Assembly (NCBI RefSeq): GCF_019056515.1
Contig: NZ_CP064873.1
Location: 1,240,001-1,304,000, forward strand
Reading direction: 5' to 3'
From: Microbacterium paraoxydans
Lineage (GTDB): Bacteria > Actinomycetota > Actinomycetes > Actinomycetales > Microbacteriaceae
DNA: 64,000 nt
The notes below the pieces were generated by a model that was not told the origin of the DNA, did no database searches, and saw nothing but the letters and a program-made list of their open reading frames with translations. Below, piece by piece: positions 31,155-40,129 of this stretch. Every line of letters begins with the position of its first letter. The stretch's first letter is position 1. The translations under genes and the position numbers were made by a program.

Positions 31155-32147
31155 GTGGATGCCGATGCCCTCGCCGATGCACGCCGGTCCGAATGGGAGC
31201 GGTTGGACGCCCTGAGCCGGGCTCGTCTCGACGGCGCCGGCGTCGACGAGCTCATCGTGCGCTATCGCGCCGCCTCGGCCGACCTCGCGGAGCTGAAGAC
31301 CTCCATCGGCGAGTCGCCGCAGGGCGCCTACCTCTCCACGATCCTCGTGCGCGCGCGACTCCGTCTCACCGGCGCCGCGGACAGCATCCTCACCCAGACG
31401 GCGCGCTTCTTCCGGCTGCAGCTGCCGGCGGCGCTGTACCGGCTGCGATGGACGACCCTCGTCATCGCTCTCGCCTTCGTGGCCGTCGCCGTCGGGACCG
31501 CCGCCTGGATCGCGAGCGATCCCGCCCTCGTCGCCACCCTCGGGCCGCCCGACGCCCTCCAGCAGTATGCCGACGAGAGCTTCACCGGGTACTACACGGA
31601 GAACCCCGCCGCGGTGTTCATGGGCATGGTCTGGACGAACAACGCCTGGATCGCGATGCAATGCGTGCTGTTCGGCGTGACCGGGATCTGGCCCGTCTAC
31701 ATGCTCGTGCAGAACGCCCTGGGCCTCGGCACGTCCGGGGCCGTGATGGCGATCCACGACAAGGCCGACCTCATGGTCCTCTACATCCTGCCGCACGGCA
31801 TGCTGGAGATGACGTGCATCTTCGTCGCCGCGGCCGCCGGCCTGCACATGTTCTGGGCGTGGGTGGTGCCCGGCCCCCGCACGCGCGGTGAAGCGCTCGC
31901 CGCGGAGGGGAGGGCGCTGGCCACGGTCGCCCTCGGACTCGTGTTCGCGCTCTTCCTCTCCGGACTCGTGGAGGGCTTCGTCACCGGCTGGGCGCTGCCC
32001 TGGCCGGTCAAGATCGGCATCGGGGCGGCGGCGCTCGCGGTGTTCCTCATCTACATGCTCGTCGTCGGCCGCCGGGCGCACCTGCGGGGCGAGACCGGCG
32101 ATCTGGTGGAGTACGAGTCGGGCACGCCACGGCTCGTCGCGGGCTGA
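31155..32147 (+). CDS. Stage II sporulation protein M family membrane protein
   Basis: A 330-residue SpoIIM-domain protein. A helical soluble N-terminus of about 100 residues precedes five or six transmembrane helices. The family's conserved LPHGMLEMTCIFVAAAAGL segment, with its Glu, lies after GLGTSGAVM. In non-sporulating actinobacteria it accompanies RDD, DUF58 and MoxR genes and is thought to act in the envelope. GTG 31155 is chosen because of the TACAGT spacing; an ATG 18 bases upstream is also in frame. Confidence 0.85.
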   Translation: MDADALADARRSEWERLDALSRARLDGAGVDELIVRYRAASADLAELKTSIGESPQGAYLSTILVRARLRLTGAADSILTQTARFFRLQLPAALYRLRWTTLVIALAFVAVAVGTAAWIASDPALVATLGPPDALQQYADESFTGYYTENPAAVFMGMVWTNNAWIAMQCVLFGVTGIWPVYMLVQNALGLGTSGAVMAIHDKADLMVLYILPHGMLEMTCIFVAAAAGLHMFWAWVVPGPRTRGEALAAEGRALATVALGLVFALFLSGLVEGFVTGWALPWPVKIGIGAAALAVFLIYMLVVGRRAHLRGETGDLVEYESGTPRLVAG

Positions 32148-32165
32148 CGCCTCCGCGGACCGCGG

Positions 32166-33473
32166 TCAGAGCCGTCCCGCCGCCTTGAGCTCGAGGTAGC
32201 GGTCGGCGATCCGGGGCGGCAGATCCTCCGGGTCGGCGGCGATGGCCTCCCCGCCCGCCCGGCGGATCGCGTCCGCGACGTTCTCGGCGTCGCGAAGCGT
32301 GCGCTCGGCGGCGGCGGCGAGGTAGACCTCCTCGCGGGACCCCCGGGCACGGGCGAGCGCGGCGATGCCGTCATCGGTCACCGACCCGACGAGCACCGTG
32401 GTGGCCCGGGAGGCATCGGGGAAGGCCCCGAGGAAGCCCCGGGCGGACTCGGCCGCGTCCTGAGCGGTGAGCACGACGATGAGGGAGGGGCGGGTCGTCA
32501 GGGTGCGCACCGCCGCGAAGGCCGCGTGCCAGTCCGTGTCGACGAGACGGGCGTGCACCGGGGCCATGGCGTCGGTCAGCGCGGGCAGGAGCCCGGTGCC
32601 GTCCACGCCGGTGACCCGCGCCCGGGTGACACGGTCGTGCATGAGCAGGTGCACGTGATCACCGGCGCGGGAGGCGAGCGCGGAGAGCAGCAGGGCCGCC
32701 TCCAGCGCGGCGTCGAGTCTCGTGCCGTCGCCCACGCGTGCGGCCGCCGTCCGTCCGGTGTCGACGATGAGGACGACGTGCCGATCGCGCTCCGGGCGCC
32801 AGGTGCGGAGCATCGTGGTGCCCGCGCGTGCCGTCGCCCGCCAGTCGATCGAGCGCACATCGTCGCCGCGCACGTACTCGCGCAGAGAGTCGAACTCCGT
32901 GCCCTGGCCGCGTACCTGGATGCTCGTGTTCCCGTCGAGCTCGCGCAGGCGCGCGAGCCGCGACGGCAGGTGCTTGCGCGAGGAGAACGCCGGCAGCACG
33001 CGGATCGCGCCGCGGACGGGGTGCCGCGCCTGGCGGCCGGCGAGGCCCAGCGGGCCGCGGGAGCGGAGCACGACGAAGGCGCTGACCAGCTCGCCGCGGC
33101 GTCGCGGACGGAGGGGGATGTCCACGCGCCGGCGCTCGCCAGGCGGGATGCGCAGGTGCTGTCGCGACTCCGGCGCGCCGGCGGTGGGCTGCCAGGCGTC
33201 GCGGAGGAGGACGTCGAGCAGTCGGGCCCCGCGGTTCTCCACCGCCACGCTGACCGGGATCTGCTCGCCGAGACGCGCACGCGCCGGGACGCGCCGGGTG
33301 ACGGTCGCCGCGCGGGGGTCACCCGCGAAGACGAGATCGACCACGACGAGGAGCACGCAGAGCCCGATCCATCCGCCCAGCACGGCGTACGGCGGGTACC
33401 CCGCCAGTCCCGCGAGGACCAGCGGCACGATGCCGACGGCGAGGGCGACGGCGAGGCGGCCCGTGACGAACAC
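32166..33473 (-). CDS. DUF58 family protein (VWA-like), MoxR partner
   Basis: A 435-residue protein with two N-terminal transmembrane helices (about 5-50), a beta-rich middle (GEQIPVSVAVENRGARL) and the DUF58 core: EFDSLREYVRGDDVRSIDWRA, then HVVLIVDTGRTAA at the VWA-like metal site. DUF58 proteins work with MoxR AAA+ ATPases as chaperone-like or metal-insertion modules. It starts at GTG 33473, immediately after the MoxR stop with no gap, so translation is coupled. Confidence 0.9.
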   Translation of the reverse strand: MFVTGRLAVALAVGIVPLVLAGLAGYPPYAVLGGWIGLCVLLVVVDLVFAGDPRAATVTRRVPARARLGEQIPVSVAVENRGARLLDVLLRDAWQPTAGAPESRQHLRIPPGERRRVDIPLRPRRRGELVSAFVVLRSRGPLGLAGRQARHPVRGAIRVLPAFSSRKHLPSRLARLRELDGNTSIQVRGQGTEFDSLREYVRGDDVRSIDWRATARAGTTMLRTWRPERDRHVVLIVDTGRTAAARVGDGTRLDAALEAALLLSALASRAGDHVHLLMHDRVTRARVTGVDGTGLLPALTDAMAPVHARLVDTDWHAAFAAVRTLTTRPSLIVVLTAQDAAESARGFLGAFPDASRATTVLVGSVTDDGIAALARARGSREEVYLAAAAERTLRDAENVADAIRRAGGEAIAADPEDLPPRIADRYLELKAAGRL

Positions 33474-34445
33474 CTAGATCGGCACCCGGGTCTGCTGGAC
33501 CACCGACGTCAGCACGGCGTCGGCGGACACGCCCTCCATCTGGGCGTCGGGGCGGAGCTGCAGGCGATGCCGCCACACCGGGACGAGCATCGTCTGGACG
33601 TGGTCCGGGGTCACGGCGGTGGAGGCGTTGAGCCACGCCCATGCCTTCGCCGCGGCGAGCAGGCCGGTCGAGGCCCGGGGACTGGCGCCGAGCTCGACGG
33701 AGGGGGACTGCCGGGTCGCGCGGGCGAGGTCGACCACGTAGCCCAGGACATCGTCCGTCACGTCGACCCGCGCAGCCGCCTGCTGCGCGGCACGGATCTC
33801 GTCGGCGCCGATCACCGCCTCGACGCCGGTGAGCTCCCGCGGGGAGAAGCCCTGGGCGTGGCGTCGCAGCACGGACACCTCCGCGTCCCGCTCCGGCATG
33901 CCCACGACGAGCTTCATCAGGAAGCGGTCGAGCTGCGCCTCCGGCAGCGAGTACGTCCCCTCGTGCTCGATGGGGTTCTGCGTCGCCGCGACGAGGAAGG
34001 GATCGGGCAGCGCGCGGCTGACGCCGTCCGCGGAGACCTGGCGTTCCTCCATCGCCTCCAGGAGCGCCGCCTGGGTCTTGGGAGGCGTGCGGTTGATCTC
34101 GTCCGCGAGCAGGATGTGCGTGAACACCGGTCCGGCGCGGAAGTCGAACTCCCCGGTCCTGGCGTCGTACACGAGGGATCCCGTGACGTCGCCCGGCATC
34201 AGGTCGGGGGTGAACTGGACCCTCTTGGTGTCGAGCCCCAGAGCCCGCGCGAACGAGCGCACCACGAGGGTCTTCGCCACTCCGGGCACCCCCTCGAGCA
34301 GGACGTGGCCGCGGGCCAGGAGCGAGACGAGCAGGCCGGTGACCGTACCGGCCTGGCCGACCACCGCCTTGTCGACCTCGGTGCGGACGCGGTGCATGGC
34401 CTGGCGCAGCGCGGCGTCGTCGGCGGGACTGTTCTCGTCGGTCAC
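33474..34445 (-). CDS. MoxR family AAA+ ATPase
   Basis: A 323-residue AAA_3 ATPase. It has Walker A GVPGVAKT (52-59), Walker B HILLADEINRTPPKTQ with the following ALLEAMEE, sensor AATQNPIEHEGTY and the lid segment LPEAQLDRFLM. It likely remodels a target together with the DUF58 protein encoded next. GTG 34445 has GAGGAG upstream. Mycobacterial Rv3692 (moxR2) stands in an equivalent DUF4350-MoxR-DUF58-SpoIIM-RDD cluster. Confidence 0.93.
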   Translation of the reverse strand: MTDENSPADDAALRQAMHRVRTEVDKAVVGQAGTVTGLLVSLLARGHVLLEGVPGVAKTLVVRSFARALGLDTKRVQFTPDLMPGDVTGSLVYDARTGEFDFRAGPVFTHILLADEINRTPPKTQAALLEAMEERQVSADGVSRALPDPFLVAATQNPIEHEGTYSLPEAQLDRFLMKLVVGMPERDAEVSVLRRHAQGFSPRELTGVEAVIGADEIRAAQQAAARVDVTDDVLGYVVDLARATRQSPSVELGASPRASTGLLAAAKAWAWLNASTAVTPDHVQTMLVPVWRHRLQLRPDAQMEGVSADAVLTSVVQQTRVPI

Positions 34446-34494
34446 GGGGTCTCCTCGGCTTCGGTCGGGAAAAGGATGCGGGGTGGGCAGGTGC

Positions 34495-35682
34495 TCATGC
34501 GTCGCTCCGTGGGGTCTGCGCGCTCGTCTCCACGGCGGTCTCCAGCTCGTCGAGGCGTCGGGCGAGGGTGACCAGTGCCGCGTCGTCGGTGGGCGGCGGT
34601 CCCGCCAGCAGGCTCTGCAGCGTGCCGCGCGGGATCCGCAGCCGGTCGGCGGCGGCGTCCGCCACCTCGTCCGCACTCGCGTGCGCGGCCAGGCCCAGCC
34701 GCCGCGCCAACCGCCGACGGGTTCCCTCTCGGAGCGCCTCGGCCGCGTGCGGGGCGTCGGCCGCCCTCGCCGTCAGACGGGCGCGTCCGTGCATCGTCTC
34801 CGAGGCGCGCACGGTGACCGGCAGGGTCTCGGCGACGAGCGGACCGAATCGTCGGCCCCGGGCCACGGCCACGGCCAGGCCCGCGGTGAGCAGCAGCAGG
34901 ATCGCCGGGGTGACCCAGTCCGGGGTGAGGGTGCCGAGCGTATCGGGGGTCGCGCCCTGGATGTCGGTGTCCTCGTAGGACGGCACGTACCAGACCACGC
35001 GCGCGGTCTGTCCGAGCAGGGCGAGACCGAGCGCGGCGTTGCCGTCCTCGGCGAGGGTCGCATTGCTGAAGAGCTTGACGCCCTCGACGACGGCTCGGTG
35101 TCCGTCACGGTCGTCCACGAGCACGGCGGCCGCATCGCCGTCGGCGAAGCAGCCGGTGACACCGTCGGCGGGGGCGAAGAGTCGATCGGGACGGATGTCG
35201 CCGACCTCGGCGAACGCGGGCACGGCGCACGCGGCCGGCCGGGGGGCCGCCGAGCCGGAGGCATTCTCGCCGATCGCCAGCTCGGAGAGGAGGTGCGTGC
35301 CGGTGGAGAGGAAGACCACACGGTCGGCCGGCGCGAGCAGATCCGCCAGAGCCTCGTCGGAGAGCGTGTAGGGGTTGGTCAGGGCGAGCGTGCTGTCCTC
35401 GTCGAGGGCGGCCGCGGCTGCCGCCCGGGAGCGGACGACCTCGACCTCGACGCCCTGATCCCGGAGGAGCTCGGCGAGCGCCAGGGCGCCGGTGTCGGAC
35501 CGGCTCTCCGGGTCGAGCGCGCCCCGCGCACCGGGACCGGTCGCGGCGAGCTGCGAAGCCGCGAGGGCCACGGCGATCACGAGCACCGCGACGAGGACCC
35601 ATCCCCACAGGGACGCGGTGCGACGCTTCGGCCGCTCCGCGGTGGTGTCGACGGCCTCGTCGGGAGGGGCGGTCGTCGTCAT
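34495..35682 (-). CDS. DUF4350 domain membrane protein
   Basis: A 395-residue protein. A transmembrane helix at about 25-47 is followed by an outer domain starting ALDPESRSDTGALALAELLR, the GIFT-like DUF4350 fold. A second helix (TPAILLLLTAGLAVAVARG) follows, and then a cytoplasmic helical tail. The ATG at 35682 overlaps the DUF4129 stop (ATGA). Function is unknown; it is always found in MoxR/DUF58 operons. Confidence 0.84.
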   Translation of the reverse strand: MTTTAPPDEAVDTTAERPKRRTASLWGWVLVAVLVIAVALAASQLAATGPGARGALDPESRSDTGALALAELLRDQGVEVEVVRSRAAAAAALDEDSTLALTNPYTLSDEALADLLAPADRVVFLSTGTHLLSELAIGENASGSAAPRPAACAVPAFAEVGDIRPDRLFAPADGVTGCFADGDAAAVLVDDRDGHRAVVEGVKLFSNATLAEDGNAALGLALLGQTARVVWYVPSYEDTDIQGATPDTLGTLTPDWVTPAILLLLTAGLAVAVARGRRFGPLVAETLPVTVRASETMHGRARLTARAADAPHAAEALREGTRRRLARRLGLAAHASADEVADAAADRLRIPRGTLQSLLAGPPPTDDAALVTLARRLDELETAVETSAQTPRSDA

Positions 35683-36350
35683 GCCGGCACCGCCTCTGGG
35701 CGGTGGGCGCGGAGCCGCTCGTCGGTCGCGGCGAGGTGGCGGTAGTCGTCTTCGGCGGCGGGATGGCGCAGGTACCGCACATCGTCGAAGGACGCGGCGG
35801 CGCGGCGCAGGGACTCGGCCTCCTCGGCGAACACCGCGCTCGCGGACCGGGCGATCGACTGCGCGGTCGCGCCGGGTGCCGGATCGATGAGATCGCGCTC
35901 GAGCAGGCTGCGGGCGATGGCCCGATAGCGCAGCACGACAGCCGTGTCCCAGTCGTTCTGCCGTGCGCTGCGCTCGGCATCGACGCGGAGCTGCGCGGCG
36001 CTGCGATCGTCGGCGGCGCCGAGCAGGTCGCCCTGGGGGCGGCGGATCGCTCGCGACCGTCGGGGGCGTCCCCAGACGAGCAGAGCGGTGACCAGGGCCG
36101 CGGCGATGAGCACCGTGACGACGATGAGCGCGGTGGGGCCGACGTTCGCGCCGTTGTCCCCGCTGAAGAGGTCGCCGAGGAAGCGCATCACGTCGCGCGC
36201 GAACAGATCGAACCAGGTGGGCTTCGCGTCCGCGTACCGCGGGTTGGACAGCTCCTCCTCGGCCCAGCGTCGTGCCTCCTCCCCGTCCGGGACGAAGACG
36301 TCGTCGAAGCGCCGCATCATGGCTGCCGGGAGCTGCCCGGAGCCGTCCAT
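35679..36350 (-). CDS. DUF4129 domain membrane protein
   Basis: A 223-residue protein with an outer N-terminal part (ARRWAEEELSNPRYADAKP), one transmembrane helix at about 71-93 and the cytoplasmic DUF4129 segment VVLRYRAIARSLLERDLIDP, a motif usually seen at the end of protein-glutamine transglutaminase-like proteins. The catalytic transglutaminase domain is absent. ATG 36350 has GGGAGG upstream and lies 34 bases inside the preceding gene. Confidence 0.85.
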   Translation of the reverse strand: MDGSGQLPAAMMRRFDDVFVPDGEEARRWAEEELSNPRYADAKPTWFDLFARDVMRFLGDLFSGDNGANVGPTALIVVTVLIAAALVTALLVWGRPRRSRAIRRPQGDLLGAADDRSAAQLRVDAERSARQNDWDTAVVLRYRAIARSLLERDLIDPAPGATAQSIARSASAVFAEEAESLRRAAASFDDVRYLRHPAAEDDYRHLAATDERLRAHRPEAVPA

Positions 36351-37666
36351 CCGCCTCCCGCATCGGCATCGGCGGGGGGCGAGGCCGGGGGTGCCGGCGC
36401 GGGTGGGGGCGGCGGGGCGAAGGAGGGAGGCGCCGTCTGCGCACCCGGCGCCGGATATCCGGGAGCCCCGTATCCGGGAGCCCCGTATCCGGGAGCCCCG
36501 TATCCGGGCGCGCCGTACTCGGGGGCGCCGTATCCGGGGGCGCCGTACGCCTGCGTCATCATGACGTGCTCCGGCACCTGACGCGGCGGGGGAGCACTGG
36601 TGACGGCCCGCGAGGGATCGACCGCGAAGGGATCGCCGAGCTGATCCTCGGGGACGCCGAGGTCGCGGCGCTCGACATGGGAGAGGAGGGCCTGGTCGAG
36701 ACCCTCATAGCGCATCCGGCAGTCGAGGTAGACGAGCACGCCGCCGGTGCTCTGCACGACGATGGCGATCGCCTGCAGGATCAGCAGGAGAACCTGCGGG
36801 GCGAGGAGGGCGAAGACGTACCCGACCACCGCGCTCGGCTCACTGGCGCCGGTGGGCGCGATGACGGTGCCGAGGAACGAGGAGAGCATGGCGGTCGGGA
36901 AGCTGACCACCTGCATCGCCAGGCCCATGATCAGGCTGATGAGGAAGGTCACGCCGAATGCGACCCAGAAGCGGCCGCGGGTCAGGCGCCAGGACCGCAC
37001 GAACGCCTCGCGGAACCGGGCGCGCTCCAGCACGAGGATCGACGGGACGAGCAGCAGCTTGGTCGACAGCCACACCGTGAGCGGGATCGCGGCCAGGCCC
37101 AGGAGGACCACGACGAGCACCACGATGCCGATCATCTCCGGGGTGCCGCCGAGGCCGCCGGCGATGAGCGCGCCGATGACGCCCGCGACGATGGCGAGGC
37201 CGCCGAAGAGGGCGAGCACCGAGAGGGAGGCGAATCCCGCGAGCCGCCAGAACGCCGGGGCCATCCGGCGCCACAGCATGCGCAGCGTGGCCTTGACGCC
37301 GACCGTGGCGTAGCCGACCTCGGCGGCCACGACGCCCTGCATGATCGCGGTGAACGCGATGGACGCGAGCCCGACGAGGAGCCCGGCGAGGAGGTTGATG
37401 GCGATCGTGCCGGCGAACACGGCCTCGAAGTCGGGGGAGGAGGGGGAGACCGTCTCCAACCGGGAGAACGTCGTGAACAGGACGACGCCCATCACCCCGG
37501 CCGTGGCGATGACCACGATGAGCTGGATGACGACGGCGAACCCGAACAGGACCTTGGGGTTGTGCCGCAGCGCCGCGAAGGCCTTGCCCAGCAGCATGCC
37601 GAAGGTCAGCGGGTGAAGGGGGATGATGCCCTTCCGGGGAGCTGGGGTCCACGTCTGGCCGCTCAC
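36317..37666 (-). CDS. Polytopic membrane protein, glycerophosphodiesterase-membrane-domain-like, with YGAPG tail
   Basis: A 449-residue protein. After a Pro-rich start, residues about 30-330 hold six or more long hydrophobic segments with the interspersed RFREAFVRSWRLTRGRFW, which fits the membrane domain often named glycerophosphoryl diester phosphodiesterase membrane domain. No phosphodiesterase domain is present. The C-terminus is a disordered tail with tandem YGAPG repeats and then Pro/Ala. GTG 37666 is preferred over an ATG 27 bases upstream because GGAGGGAGG precedes it. It is first in the operon leading to DUF4129, DUF4350, MoxR and DUF58. Confidence 0.75.
   Translation of the reverse strand: MSGQTWTPAPRKGIIPLHPLTFGMLLGKAFAALRHNPKVLFGFAVVIQLIVVIATAGVMGVVLFTTFSRLETVSPSSPDFEAVFAGTIAINLLAGLLVGLASIAFTAIMQGVVAAEVGYATVGVKATLRMLWRRMAPAFWRLAGFASLSVLALFGGLAIVAGVIGALIAGGLGGTPEMIGIVVLVVVLLGLAAIPLTVWLSTKLLLVPSILVLERARFREAFVRSWRLTRGRFWVAFGVTFLISLIMGLAMQVVSFPTAMLSSFLGTVIAPTGASEPSAVVGYVFALLAPQVLLLILQAIAIVVQSTGGVLVYLDCRMRYEGLDQALLSHVERRDLGVPEDQLGDPFAVDPSRAVTSAPPPRQVPEHVMMTQAYGAPGYGAPEYGAPGYGAPGYGAPGYGAPGYPAPGAQTAPPSFAPPPPPAPAPPASPPADADAGGGWTAPGSSRQP
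36456..36545. repeat. Six tandem 15-bp repeats coding for YGAPG units
   Basis: Six copies of a 15-base unit (TATCCGGGAGCCCCG and variants); the first three are identical and the last three have drifted. Read on the minus strand they encode the pentapeptide YGAPG, one copy reading YGAPE. Copy number likely varies between strains through slippage. Confidence 0.9.
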
Positions 37667-37748
37667 GGGCCTCCCTCCGTCGTGCGCTCCCATCGTGTCA
37701 TATCCTCGCGCTGAGGCGCAGACCTGCGGAGGGCGGGACTCGGTGCCA

Positions 37749-37754
37749 TAAGGT
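37749..37754 (+). promoter_or_regulatory. TAAGGT -10 element, leaderless promoter of mtrA
   Basis: TAAGGT, seven bases, then ATG at 37762. One GTAAC (37753-37757), half of the repeat MtrA binds in other actinobacteria, overlaps the element; I see no second copy, so autoregulation is only a possibility. Confidence 0.55.
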
Positions 37755-37761
37755 AACAGTT

Positions 37762-38442
37762 ATGACCTCACGCATCCTTGTGGTCGACGACGACACCGCG
37801 CTCGCCGAGATGATCGGCATCGTGCTGCGCACGGAGGGATTCGAGCCGGTGTTCTGCGCGGACGGCGCGCGCGCCGTCGACGAGTGGCGCGCGCAGCGTC
37901 CCGACCTGGTGCTCCTCGACCTGATGCTCCCCGGTATGGACGGCATCGAGATCTGCACGCGGATCCGCGCCGAGTCGGGGGTGCCGATCATCATGCTGAC
38001 GGCACGCAGCGACACGGCCGACGTGGTGCGCGGTCTCGAGGTCGGCGCCGACGACTACATGGTCAAGCCGTTCAATCCCAAGGAGCTCGTGGCCCGCATC
38101 CGCACCCGGCTGCGGCCGACACCGCAGGCCTCCAGCGAGCAGCTGCGGATCGGCGACCTCACCGTCGACGTGGACGCGCACGAGGTGCGCCGCGGGACGA
38201 CGCCGATCGCCCTCACGCCGCTGGAGTTCCAGCTCCTCGTGGCCCTCGCCTCCAAGCCGCAGCAGGTGTTCTCCCGCGAGATGCTCCTCGAGCAGGTCTG
38301 GGGCTACCACTACAAGGCCGACACGCGGCTCGTGAACGTGCACGTGCAGCGCCTGCGGGCGAAGGTCGAGCTCGACCCGGACAACCCCAAGATCGTCATG
38401 ACGGTCCGCGGCGTGGGCTACCGCGCCGGCAGCGTCACCTAG
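37762..38442 (+). CDS. mtrA: Response regulator MtrA
   Basis: A 226-residue OmpR-family regulator. RILVVDDDTALAE holds the acidic pocket, Asp53 in LVLLDLMLPGMDG is the phosphorylation site, and VKPFNPKELVAR carries the conserved Lys. The winged-helix DNA-binding domain ends VRGVGYRAG. MtrA controls cell division, wall and osmotic genes in actinobacteria. Its neighbours mtrB, lpqB, comF, hpf and secA keep the order seen in mycobacteria, which makes the name secure. The mRNA looks leaderless. Confidence 0.96.
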   Translation: MTSRILVVDDDTALAEMIGIVLRTEGFEPVFCADGARAVDEWRAQRPDLVLLDLMLPGMDGIEICTRIRAESGVPIIMLTARSDTADVVRGLEVGADDYMVKPFNPKELVARIRTRLRPTPQASSEQLRIGDLTVDVDAHEVRRGTTPIALTPLEFQLLVALASKPQQVFSREMLLEQVWGYHYKADTRLVNVHVQRLRAKVELDPDNPKIVMTVRGVGYRAGSVT

Positions 38443-38449
38443 AGACCCC

Positions 38450-40129
38450 ATGGCCGCGACGACAGCGACCACGGCCGTCGCCGTCCTCCGCGACTGGCGC
38501 GGCTGGCCGGACGTGCTGGCGGCGCTGTGGCGACGGTCGCTCCGGTTCCGCACCCTCGCGATCACCCTGGTCGCCACGTCGCTGGCGATCTTCATCACGT
38601 GCGTCACGATGGCGCTCGTCATCCAGAACGACCTCTTCGTGTCGCGGAAGAACGTCGCGCTGGAGGATGCCCGCCGGGCGGTGGACCAGGCGCAGTCGCT
38701 CCTGGACGTGGCGGAGGTGGGCGACGACCCCGCGGCGCTGACCGATCTCTGGAACGGCATCCCGGACACCCTCTCGCGCACGTCGAGTGCCGACCAGCTC
38801 GCCGGCTTCAAGATCCAGGACGGTTCAGGGACGGTACGGCTCAACGGCTTCACCGCCGGGCTGACGCCGGATCTGCTGAGCCCCGAGCTGCAGGCCCGGG
38901 TCCGCGAGTTCGACGACCGGCAGGCCTGGCAGTCCGTCGCCCTGCCCACCGAGGATGGCGGCGTCGTGCCGGGCATCGTCGTGGGGCAGCAGCTCCAGGT
39001 GCCGCAAGCCGGATCCTTCGAGATCTACTTCGCCTACGACCTCGCCGACGCCGACCAGACCCTCGTCTTCGTGCAGAGGACCCTGTGGATCGCCGGCATC
39101 GGGCTGGTCGCCATCGTCGCGGCCATCTCCTGGATCGTGCTGCGGACCGTGTCCACCCCGATCGTCCAGGCGGCGGAGACGAGCGCACGGCTCGCGGCGG
39201 GCGATCTCGGCGTGCGGCTGGAGGTGCACGGCGAGGATGAGCTCGCGACCCTCGGCCGCTCCTTCAACGCGATGGCCGACAGCATCGAGGCGCAGATCAA
39301 GGAGCTCGGCGAGCTGTCCATGGTGCAGCAGCGCTTCGTGTCCGACGTCTCGCACGAGCTCAGGACCCCGCTGACGACGATCCGCCTCGCCGCCGACATG
39401 CTCAACGACCAGCGTGACGAGTTTGATCCCACGACCGCACGCACCGCCGAGCTCCTGCACGCGCAGGTGCAGCGGTTCGACACGCTGCTGGCCGACCTGC
39501 TGGAGATCAGTCGCTACGACGCGGGGTCCGTGCAGCTCGAGCTGGAGGCCACGAGTCTCGCGCAGCTCGCGGAGGACGTGATCGAGCAGATGCGGCCGCT
39601 CGCGGAAGGGCACGGCACGGAGATCCGTCTCGTGGCACCCGGCGGCTACTCGCCGGTCGACATGGACCCGCGCCGCGTGCGGCGGGTGCTGCGCAACCTC
39701 ATCGGCAACGCGATCGAGCACGGCGAGGGACGCCCGGTCGTCGTCACGGTGGACAGCAACCAGCACGCGGTGGCGGCCGGCGTCCGGGACTTCGGGCTGG
39801 GCATGGACCCCGGAGACGCGGAGCGGGTGTTCGACAGATTCTGGCGGGCGGACCCGTCGCGTCAGCGCACGATCGGCGGCACCGGGCTCGGGCTGTCGAT
39901 CGCCCTCGGCGACGCCACCCTCCACGGCGGGACCCTGGCGGTCTGGTCCGAGCTCGGCGTCGGCTCCCACTTCGTCCTCACCGTGCCCCGCCACGACCGG
40001 GTGCTCGACGGACCCAGTCCGATCCCGGTGGAGCCGCAGGAGCCCCTCGCCGAGCTCGGTGATGCCACGCAGCCGATCTCCATCGCCGAGACGTACTCTG
40101 ATCTCCTCGACGGGAAGGACCAGTCATGA
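38450..40129 (+). CDS. mtrB: Sensor histidine kinase MtrB
   Basis: A 559-residue membrane kinase. Helix 1 lies at about 37-60, followed by an outer sensor domain of about 150 residues, helix 2 at about 208-228, a HAMP domain with ARLAAGDLGVRLEV, and the HisKA domain with phosphoacceptor His302 in SDVSHELRTPL. HATPase_c has RNLIGNAIEHGEG, DFGLGM and GGTGLGLSIALGDA. It phosphorylates MtrA, encoded seven bases upstream. Its stop overlaps the lpqB start (ATGA). Confidence 0.95.
   Translation: MAATTATTAVAVLRDWRGWPDVLAALWRRSLRFRTLAITLVATSLAIFITCVTMALVIQNDLFVSRKNVALEDARRAVDQAQSLLDVAEVGDDPAALTDLWNGIPDTLSRTSSADQLAGFKIQDGSGTVRLNGFTAGLTPDLLSPELQARVREFDDRQAWQSVALPTEDGGVVPGIVVGQQLQVPQAGSFEIYFAYDLADADQTLVFVQRTLWIAGIGLVAIVAAISWIVLRTVSTPIVQAAETSARLAAGDLGVRLEVHGEDELATLGRSFNAMADSIEAQIKELGELSMVQQRFVSDVSHELRTPLTTIRLAADMLNDQRDEFDPTTARTAELLHAQVQRFDTLLADLLEISRYDAGSVQLELEATSLAQLAEDVIEQMRPLAEGHGTEIRLVAPGGYSPVDMDPRRVRRVLRNLIGNAIEHGEGRPVVVTVDSNQHAVAAGVRDFGLGMDPGDAERVFDRFWRADPSRQRTIGGTGLGLSIALGDATLHGGTLAVWSELGVGSHFVLTVPRHDRVLDGPSPIPVEPQEPLAELGDATQPISIAETYSDLLDGKDQS

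Noticed and set aside
32148..32165. Terminator hairpin between the SpoIIM and DUF58 genes
   Set aside because: Short GC-rich complementarity only (CCGCGG runs); too weak compared with the four clear hairpins elsewhere.
36456..36545. CRISPR array
   Set aside because: The 15-base units are contiguous without spacers and encode an in-frame peptide repeat.
37753..37767. MtrA autoregulatory binding site
   Set aside because: Only one GTAAC half is present; the second half six bases on does not match.
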